From assembly GCF_041260155.1 (NCBI RefSeq), contig NC_091947.1:36342032-36406031 (forward strand): a stretch of DNA of 64,000 nt. Reading direction: 5' to 3'. The translations under genes were made by a program, and so were the position numbers. The stretch is from Ptychodera flava (lineage: Eukaryota; Hemichordata; Enteropneusta; Ptychoderidae). Under the pieces are notes generated by a model that saw only the letters and a list, made by a program, of their open reading frames with translations, was not told the origin of the DNA and searched no databases. This document shows positions 56,887-64,000 of the stretch, one piece after another. Numbering within the stretch: position 1 is the stretch's first letter; every line of letters begins with the position of its first letter.

Positions 56887-58686
56887 TTATGTGAGAAACT
56901 GAACAGGTATATCTATGGCGCATCCAAACTGACATGGGAGTGTAATGGCCACGTCACTTTCTTTTTGAGGAGATGGTGGTCGCCTTTCAAGAAGCTGACC
57001 CGTTTCACCGTCCCATACATAAAACGAACGGCATGAAGACAACGCCAGCACACGTGATGGAGGTGGGTCATCCACAACACAGCACATCTTCACTGATGCT
57101 CCTAGCTTGAGTTTAAAACATGTATCGGACATCTCAGTCCATTCACCAGTAGCTGAGCTAAACCGAATGCCCTTACCTTTGAAATCAGTAAGCAGGTAAG
57201 AATTGTTTTTCTTTATCTCTAAAACCCAACTACGACCCGTGATCACACGGAAGATAGGTACAGACGGCAGCGTCTCCCAAGTATCGGTTATAGTATTATA
57301 TCGGCAAGGTGGTGCACTGCACTGGGAATCTGTAAAATGTGAGGACTCCCATCCTCCAATTACATAGACAAACGGTTCGCTGGAGAATGCAAGGGCATCA
57401 CACCGCGCTGCCGGTAGTGAAGTTCTAGTAGTCCACTGGTCTGCATCAACATTATAACACTGCATGACAGTCGAGACCACGTGTGTTTCAAGTCCACCAA
57501 TGACATAGATGCAATTATTGCAAGCTGTAACGCTATGTCTTTGAACCGCTTTTAACATTGGGGAGAGTTCCTTCCATGCGTTCAGCATCGGATCATACCA
57601 GTACATAGTATTGCGCACAATACTTCTCTTCCCAGTCTTAGCAAGGCCTCCACATACGTATAAGCTCCCACAATACATGGTTGCTGCTGCTTCGAATGTC
57701 AGAGCCGGTAGGTTGGCCAAGGCCACCCACCTTCTTTCCTCTAGCAAGTTTGCATAGAAGAGGTTAGACTCACGCAAGGTGTTTGTACTGCTGCAAACAG
57801 CGATGACACGGGCAAAATTCCCACGCCTTCGAGTATTCTTGGCAGCTATAGCTTGGCTATTAGCTCCGTAGGCAAGTTGTTCGGACAGAAAATTTAAACC
57901 TTTGTGCATAGCCATGTCTTCTCGGAGATGAGAACACTTTTGGATGAACTCTCCAAGGTCATTCTTTCTGATTGCGTAGAAACGTACACACTTGGAAAGT
58001 AACGTCAGAAAATGCTCTTGTCGCCCATCAGCAAATCTCACCCACTTGACAATAGCTTCAAGAAGCGATTCCTCCCCTGTGACAATTTCACCATTGTGAA
58101 TCGTTTCCACCAAGTTGTTGTCATCTTCAAGAAATTCGATCAAGCTTTGGCAGGTCAAAGTTAAATATTCCCCGCTTTCCAATACATCATGGAAGTGTTG
58201 TTGTATATACAATGTGATTTTCCGCAAGAGTTTCATTAAATTATATCTACACGATATCTGTTTTAAGATGAAACAGTTGTTTACATTGATGTCTATACTC
58301 TCAGCGAATGTCGCACAGAAATCCCGCAATTCTCCGATACCAAGATAATCGACAGCTTGCAATGTACTTTCAAGCTCGTCCTCTGATATTGAAATGGTGC
58401 CTGTGTACATGTAGTTCAGAAGTCGCTCCATTGCGTTAGTGTCAACGCACTCCAGGTCAATGACACCGTCCCGTGACTCTGTCATACCGCTACTGAAGGC
58501 TGCGTCGAAATACGGGCTGCAAGCGCACAAAACGGAGCGATGTGCCAACAACAGCTTATCGTGCATTTTAAGTGTCACGTCACAGAACTTCCCTGTTTTC
58601 CTTTGATCTTGAAGCCTTGACAGAAGGACACTCGAGTGAAATTTGTTGCAGAACTTTGAAGTGCTGTTAATATCTACTGTCGCCAT
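56887..58686 (-). CDS. Kelch-like (KLHL) BTB-BACK-Kelch protein, single exon
   Basis: One uninterrupted frame of 599 residues starts MATVDINSTSKFCNKFHSS and ends with TAA at 56887-56889. Residues about 22-130 form a BTB domain (GKFCDVTLKMHDKLLLAHRS, then VLCACSPYFDAAFSSGMTES and NYMYTGTISIS). Residues 135-260 form the BACK domain (CFILKQISCRYNL, EESLLEAIVKWVRF). Residues about 310-590 hold kelch repeats with the GG and Y-W signature (LYVCGGLAKTG ... WYDPMLNAWKELSPM; IYVIGGLETH ... CYNVDADQWTTRTSLP; VYVIGGWESS ... RYNTITDTWETLPSVP); the last blades are weak. Family members act as substrate adaptors for Cullin-3 ubiquitin ligases, the BTB binding CUL3 and the propeller the target. The lack of introns and the normal family length suggest either a retrocopy that stayed functional or one of the many intronless KLHL genes. 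No orthologue can be named from sequence alone. Confidence 0.93.
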   Translation of the reverse strand: MATVDINSTSKFCNKFHSSVLLSRLQDQRKTGKFCDVTLKMHDKLLLAHRSVLCACSPYFDAAFSSGMTESRDGVIDLECVDTNAMERLLNYMYTGTISISEDELESTLQAVDYLGIGELRDFCATFAESIDINVNNCFILKQISCRYNLMKLLRKITLYIQQHFHDVLESGEYLTLTCQSLIEFLEDDNNLVETIHNGEIVTGEESLLEAIVKWVRFADGRQEHFLTLLSKCVRFYAIRKNDLGEFIQKCSHLREDMAMHKGLNFLSEQLAYGANSQAIAAKNTRRRGNFARVIAVCSSTNTLRESNLFYANLLEERRWVALANLPALTFEAAATMYCGSLYVCGGLAKTGKRSIVRNTMYWYDPMLNAWKELSPMLKAVQRHSVTACNNCIYVIGGLETHVVSTVMQCYNVDADQWTTRTSLPAARCDALAFSSEPFVYVIGGWESSHFTDSQCSAPPCRYNTITDTWETLPSVPIFRVITGRSWVLEIKKNNSYLLTDFKGKGIRFSSATGEWTEMSDTCFKLKLGASVKMCCVVDDPPPSRVLALSSCRSFYVWDGETGQLLERRPPSPQKESDVAITLPCQFGCAIDIPVQFLT

Positions 58687-58729
58687 GTTTAGTTCACATC
58701 ATTTGTTCGTTCTATTTTTATTTCCTCCA

Positions 58730-58870
58730 CCTGTCGGGGTCAACTTAGTTCACAGCAAACCTCGCATTATCGTTGAGGAAGTTCAACAGAGGTCACGCGT
58801 GTCAGACGAGCTCGCTCGTTTGGCATGGGCCGAGGCTTCGACCTTCGGGTCACTATTCCCCTATATTGAA
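58730..58870. promoter_or_regulatory. Possible promoter-proximal region of the KLHL gene
   Basis: This short segment just upstream of the minus-strand ATG has more CpG (cacgcgt, gacgagctcgctcg) than its surroundings. No TATA element at a useful distance is obvious. The plus-strand frame over it (58643-58909) is not credible as a gene. Confidence 0.3.
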
Positions 58871-59789
58871 CATAAAACAGTCCATATCCATTCTAACCTC
58901 CTTCAGTAATTAAAGTAACCAGTAGAAATTTGCAGAATCATCAAATCGTTAGGAGTCAGAATTTCTTTGTATTCCTAGATTTAGAATTCAATGCTAATCA
59001 ACTTTGGAGTAAATGTAAATAACGTAAAAAAGTAACGAAGAGTTGTGATGAAAGGGAAAACAATCCATTCCGAGGGAGAGAGGCAATCAGATCGCTTAAG
59101 TTACAACTTAGCAGAGGTCGTGTTTCGTAAAAGTCGCCAAGCTAAATTCTACCAGCTAAACAGTGAATATTTCTTTACCTCGACAATTGTAGTAAATATG
59201 AAGGTTTGCAGTATGAACAAACTTGCAAAAAGACACATCCTTAATTTGAGGATAAAATGTTATTGTAGCGAGGAGGAAAACATAAATGATTTTTCTGTCG
59301 TACAATCTGGTCGTATTGTATCACGTGAAAGAAAAGAAAACATGTGAAAACATGAGCCCATTGCCAGAGCAACAGCTTGTACAAGTACTAGTTTGGCAAT
59401 GGTGCCTGCAATCAGCTAGCATACATGCACCAAGCCTACATACTATATCATTTTTGTGATCAATACTGTTGATGCTATCGCTGTCACAGTAATACTTAAC
59501 TTTGCACCATTAAGGCTCAGCTTCAATTTTTAGCTCATATTTTTCCATCATTTGATCAAGAATTGTTGTGATAAAGTTGTCAACAGAATACAAAAGGCAA
59601 CATTGTTCAGAGAAATCGTCTTGACTTATATCAAGGGTTGCTGTACTTGCGCAATGTTAAGTAAAAACATGCCTATAGATTCTGTTTATCGTCATTGCAA
59701 ATTATGGATGTATGAGCTATATAGATGTGACGAACTCACTGAACTAGAGTACTGTAACATTACCGTTATTTTAACAATAAAATGTGTGT

Positions 59790-59830
59790 CAGCACTTGTC
59801 AGTGAAATCCTATTTCACTGACAAGTGCTG
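59790..59830. repeat. Perfect 19-bp-arm hairpin
   Basis: cagcacttgtcagtgaaat pairs with atttcactgacaagtgctg around loop cct. No run of T follows. It may be a tiny foldback or an RNA hairpin. Confidence 0.85.
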
Positions 59831-60732
59831 GAATCCCTACCTCATTATTCATGAGCTCAGGAGCTACAGCCCTACAGCCCTAGTATTATGTAATTGTAAA
59901 ATTCACCCACCGCATAAAGTTATTGGAATGTGACAATATACAAGATCTTAATTTTGTCTTGCCGTCTCAATGTCATACTCAGAACAGTATCAGTTATGCA
60001 TGCCAAGGCAAATGTAAAAAATCGTGTGGTTCGGATTACCCGACCTGTCTAGGAAATTAAGTCGGAATTGGAAAATAAATTTTGTCTTTAGTTCACAAAC
60101 GAAATCATCGGTCTGCATTCTGCGAAAAGGTCGTCATTTTATACAGTGACTGACTTAATGCAAATATTCCATGTTTTCTTTATATCAAAAATAGGTAAAA
60201 AAGAGCAATTTTGTCCGTTTAAAAAATTCCTTTGAGTGGCTATAATATATTGTATCGTTTTTTTTTGTGTTAAGCCCTTGAGAAACTAAGGATACTTCAT
60301 TTTCTCAACTCCGTTTCAGTGTTTTGACAGAGTTCCACGTTCGTAAGCTGTCTTATATACAGGCAGACCTATTCAGCAATTGTATAACATACTTTTAAGT
60401 TTTAGAGGTTCGTCTTGTTTCTGATGCAGCACAAATGACGCTTATAATAACCATGCCCATAACTTGTACAAATCATTGGCAAAATCCTAATTTCCAGGCT
60501 TTACTTTATTTCGCCGCGTATATAACTATAGAAATATTTATGTAGACAGGCGCCAGGCAGGCGTCATTCATAAATTATACGATGTTTCCACTGGAAACCA
60601 GACGCGATAATTCCTCGAGAGAGCATCGAGAAGGTAGCTTAATCCTCTTTCTACCAGGCTCCATAGACAAACCATAGAAATAAATACAACTTGAGAGAAA
60701 GAGAATTAATTTGTTAAATGACGAAGGTCTAG

Positions 60733-60760
60733 CCATAGACAGTAGAGAAACTGTCTATGG
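60733..60760. repeat. Small hairpin ccatagacag/ctgtctatgg
   Basis: The stem ccatagacag(t) and ctgtctatgg surrounds tagagaaa. The same phrase catagacagtagagg followed by gtgtctatgg is at 56335-56363, suggesting a dispersed short element. Confidence 0.7.
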
Positions 60761-61908
60761 TCTAGCCATGACATGATAAGGTGACAATCGTAAAAAACGG
60801 TATGAAGGACATAAATTCAGAAAAGACAACTCGTATACTAGCTCACTTTGATTTTTTATTTCCTCAAATCCTTGGTTTACAGCTTTAAGGAAAGTTTGAA
60901 GTACAAGTACCTCTATTTTGTACTTGAAATCGTTACATTACCCTAAATACAACGCTTTGACCTACACCAATTATGGAGACATAATTAGTTCATCCGCTTT
61001 CTGCCTCGACCTTGTACAATACTGAGGATTGTCTCTGAAATAGGCTTGTTCTAATTTGGACAAAATCGTTTGCAGTCGTACAGAGTTGACAAGATAGAGT
61101 TTCTCTCCCCTGTACAAACAATCACGCAGCTTTAGGTGTCACTAGCATCTTCATTTGGGCTGGAGGTCATTATGGACCTTTACGCCATGGTATGGTACAT
61201 AGGAAAGGACTGACTGAAAAAACTGTGATATTCAGTGTTAAATTTACATTTCATCGTTCCTTTTACTTGATTGAGTAATTTAATTAAATGCACTGCTCAT
61301 ATACCAGGAGTAGCGCTTACGCTGAAGTGACGATCGTACTTAGTTGCTAGACAACTATTTTCCTTTCTCCTTTTCCCCTTTTCTCAATGTTTTGTCACAA
61401 AGTGTTTGTTTGTATTTGTTTTGCTTTTGATTCTGGGAATAAATATATATATAGTTCATTTGTCACATGACATATTTCCAGAAAATAATATTGGAGTTTA
61501 TCTATTCTAGTCTTCCATAGTACTTTCAAAGGTAATAAAAGTCTCATCTTTCTTTAGTTAGAATGTATTTGGAAAAATATTTATTCCACGTAAAAAATGA
61601 AATGATAATTATGGTAATGCTTACAGTTCACTTATAGTAAACGACATTTGGATAAAAAAGGAACATTCCATACAATGAGTTAGTTAGTTCATATTATTAC
61701 AGACATTCCACGTTACCGAAGGACAATAAAATTGACACTATATTTTCCCCCATTGAATATCTTGTTCAGACTTTTACTAGGGATATATAAGTTTGTTTCA
61801 TTCAAAAATGTTTGGTACATCACAAACTAGGGTAGTAAAGGTTGTTGTCCATCCTATACGAAGCGAAAAAAAGAACGCCTCCGTCATTCTTCACTGCTTG
61901 GTAGACAT

Positions 61909-62703
61909 TTAAAATTTGTAAGACATATGCTCGATACCAAGTTCCTTCATACGCTGGTAGTAGTATTTCTCGAAGGCCTCGTTTTGAGCCACGCTGAAGC
62001 GGTTTTTCCAATCTACAAAGAGTGCCTGTCGTGAGAACATGGAAAACGATGTGTGCCGATGCTTCAAGCGCATATGTCCGACAAAACGACCATTAACATG
62101 TATTTTGGATTTCGGTCATTTATTTTTTTTGCCGAGTCATCACAGTCAAAATTCGACTATGCTAGTGGAAAAGAATAAAAATATATTGCAGCACTTGTAC
62201 ATCTACCGATAAGTCAAGCAAATATACCGTAAAACATTTTTCATTATTTTTTCTATTTTAATCAAACTTTAACGTTAAATGACCCAGCAAAAACTAAATG
62301 AACCAAACCCAAAATACATGGGTGGGTGTTCATATTGCAGTAACATTTTGTAGAGAGGTGAAAATGGTACTTAGGATCGTTCATGTTGGTGATGGCAAAT
62401 TTACGATGCATGAATTACATGGTATATATGAGATATCAAATTTGCATAGTTATTCTGATCATATAGGACTTTGCATTAGAAAAATTTCTCTTCGATCGAT
62501 GAGTAAATTATGGAAGGGTCAGTTTAGTAACCTTTCCGCTGTATAACTCCTGTTGGACGCAACAATAATTCGCGACCCTTGATGGTCTCGCTTACTTGCT
62601 TCATATAATCAAAGCTGGTGACTCGAACAACTTCATCTAGCTGTGCATCTGTCAGATTTTCCCCCAGGAATTTGGCAATCTTCCTAATTGATTCCTTTGG
62701 ATT
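61909..62703 (-). CDS. Cytosolic-type sulfotransferase, last two exons only (partial at right edge)
   Basis: Exon 62703-62532 (minus) follows acceptor tttctttccag and reads NPKESIRKIAKFLGENLTD, then QLDEVVRVTSFDYMKQ, and ends LLLRPTGVIQRKG. Exon about 62025-61909 reads LFVDWKNRFSVAQNEAFEKY, then YYQRMKELGIEHMSYKF and stop. These match the C-terminal third of SULT enzymes, where R-K-G and the GDWKN-type motif bind the phosphate of PAPS and transfer sulfonate to alcohols, phenols or amines. The glycine before DWKN is valine here. With the obvious GT/AG sites the two exons join one base out of frame, so the junction, an indel or decay must explain it. Upstream exons with the PAPS-binding TYPKSGT-type motif lie outside the window or were not found. 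Confidence 0.75.
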
Positions 62704-63273
62704 CTGGAAAGAAACGAACAAAAGACCAATGTGAAGACTCTAAAATGTCTGCAAGTAGGCCATACATAAATTGGACTTCGTTGCACATTGTTCATAGTCG
62801 GGTTCACATATGCTGAAATTTGATCGGCGTATAGCATATTGAGTAAAACTGATTTTCATATTCAACGATGTATTGTGATTGGACCATGGCTACTGAACAG
62901 GGCAGGACTGAAGATTGATGCGTGTCTCATACTGTTTGTAGTAGGCTGACTTGCATATACCACTTACTGAAATTACATCACATGTCAAAATTGAGTGCAC
63001 AAAATACGATGGGTCTTACCTCATTATTCGTTGTACAGACAGTGTTGGAACGATAAATGACTTTCTAACAACTAAACTATTCTGTCCAACGATGTTGCGT
63101 AATTTACACGATAAACTCGTTTCCTCCTTCACTTCCTCTAACCTCAGACATGCAGTTGCACGGTGAAGTTTGTTTTGTTATGCTACAACTTTGATACCAT
63201 TGACTCACCCAATATTAAACCATTTGAAATTTACATAACTAGTCTATTATTGTAGTCACGCATGCTCACTCGT

Positions 63274-63326
<53 letters not shown>

Positions 63327-63366
63327 TATTAGCTACTTGTTACGCATGGGCGACTTAACTATTACC
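62704..63366. other. Presumed intron of the sulfotransferase gene with (ATC)n tract
   Basis: No further sulfotransferase exon could be read on the minus strand. A (ATC)n/(CAT)n run lies at about 63273-63327. Confidence 0.45.
63273..63327. repeat. (ATC)n microsatellite
   Basis: About 17 uninterrupted trinucleotides. Confidence 0.97.
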
Positions 63367-63726
63367 TTAAGGTAATATGCACCTCGAAACTGAAAGACTT
63401 AAACTTTTGCTCAAACTTTCCTCAAGGAATCTTTCAATCATTCTCTTTCAAAATCAAGAATAAAAATAGGGGGTCACCGTGCAAATTTTGGTACTAGAGA
63501 AACAAATTACCCAAGATTTACCGATATTCGAAATTCAAAATGGCCGCCATCCCTGTGTTAACTCTATGGAGAAAAATAAAAATTTTCGAAATTCGAAAAA
63601 CTAATCCAGTGAAAAGTTTTCTTTCACCAAGAGCTTTAAAATGAACCCCCACAAGTGGTATATCAGAAGAGAATTGTAAAAGTTTGAGAGTCCGAATGTC
63701 CGTCCCCGAGGTGCGTTCTACCTTAA
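63367..63726. mobile_element. TTAA-flanked MITE, family 1, best copy
   Basis: TTAA occurs at 63367-63370 and 63723-63726. The left end reads TTAAGGTAATATGCACCTCG; the right, strand-reversed, reads TTAAGGTAGAACGCACCTCG. The interior contains gggtcaccgtgcaaatttt, agagaaacaaattaccc and a block aaatggccgccatccctgtg. It is related to copies at 416-727 and 6433-6701. The short frames are not genes. Confidence 0.85.
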
Positions 63727-64000
63727 TTTTTTCCGGAAACAAGCCGTGATGTTTTTGTTGTGTACAGTAATTTATGACTCTTGTATTCTTGGTGACTGAA
63801 AGGGACAAGGGTACTGCATTGACAGTAGCATGTTACCGTTCTACTTGTTTTTCGTTTTTTTCTTTTCCCAAATCATATGTCCTCATAGCGAGTCCATGAC
63901 AACAGTAAATCTCTCATTTTTCACGTTTCCAAGTTTTGTTTATATGTTACAGTAAATGGGTGAGACTGTCCTACTCGGAAACATGAATAAACGTAATAAC
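63727..64000. other. Right edge, no gene seen
   Basis: A short AT-rich stretch, presumably intron or flank of the sulfotransferase gene. Confidence 0.35.

Larger units (their letters stand above)
58900..61900. other. Intergenic sequence between KLHL and sulfotransferase, no gene seen
   Basis: About 3 kb of AT-rich sequence. Two small perfect hairpins (59790-59830 and 60733-60760) are the only structure noted. Frames at 59045-59347 and 59552-59821 (100 and 89 residues) match no family I know. Confidence 0.4.

Noticed and set aside
58643-58909. Plus-strand gene divergent from KLHL
   Set aside because: It overlaps the KLHL start on the other strand and its sequence has no domain likeness.

Overview
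The window looks like nuclear DNA of an invertebrate metazoan, most likely a marine deuterostome such as a hemichordate or cephalochordate. The evidence is spliced genes with GT-AG introns of 0.3 to 6 kb, an LRR-ZU5-UPA-death-domain gene, a BTB-BACK-Kelch gene, a cytosolic-type sulfotransferase, CR1/Jockey-type LINE fragments, many TIR-bearing DNA transposons and long microsatellites. The species assignment is inference. No bacterial operon, CRISPR array, rRNA or intact tRNA gene is seen, and no LTR or retrovirus-like element was recognised.

Four host genes are supported. (1) About 4.8-16.4 kb, plus strand: a PIDD1-like protein whose nine coding exons join in frame into about 910 residues (LRRs, ZU5, ZU5-like/UPA, death domain). 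The HF/S self-cleavage motif is kept in the first ZU5 and apparently lost at the second site. (2) 32.7-48.3 kb, plus strand: a seven-exon secreted protein of about 641 residues with a PLL-type sugar-binding beta-propeller, an Ig/FN3-like domain with a DWIGIY motif, and a helical C-terminal domain with no family name known to me. (3) 56.9-58.7 kb, minus strand: an intronless 599-residue kelch-like (KLHL) protein. (4) 61.9-62.7 kb, minus strand: the last two recognisable exons of a sulfotransferase gene that runs off the right edge, with an unresolved final splice junction.

Most of the rest is repeats. 0-4.3 kb holds MITEs, a decayed LINE and short tandem arrays. The introns of gene 1 hold about 24 copies of a 58-bp minisatellite, several hundred bases of tetranucleotide repeats and a 330-bp near-perfect palindrome. 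16-24 kb holds a MITE and a roughly 218-bp satellite split by a 2.56-kb TTAA-flanked element. 24-27 kb is a patchwork of 150-bp and 225-bp tandem units ending in GGAC-rich hairpins. 28-31.4 kb holds foldback elements, two with exact 9-bp target duplications of MULE type. The introns of gene 2 hold a 1.3-kb TIR element, a 19-bp minisatellite full of TGACTCA sites split by a LINE, and a pair of related hairpin elements. 48.8-55.3 kb holds two copies of one TIR element; the second has taken a Harbinger-like insertion that itself contains another TIR element. A hAT-like MITE lies between the two copies.

The four genes have unrelated predicted roles: death/NF-kB signalling, secreted glycan binding, ubiquitin-ligase adaptor, and sulfonation. 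Nothing suggests they form a functional cluster.
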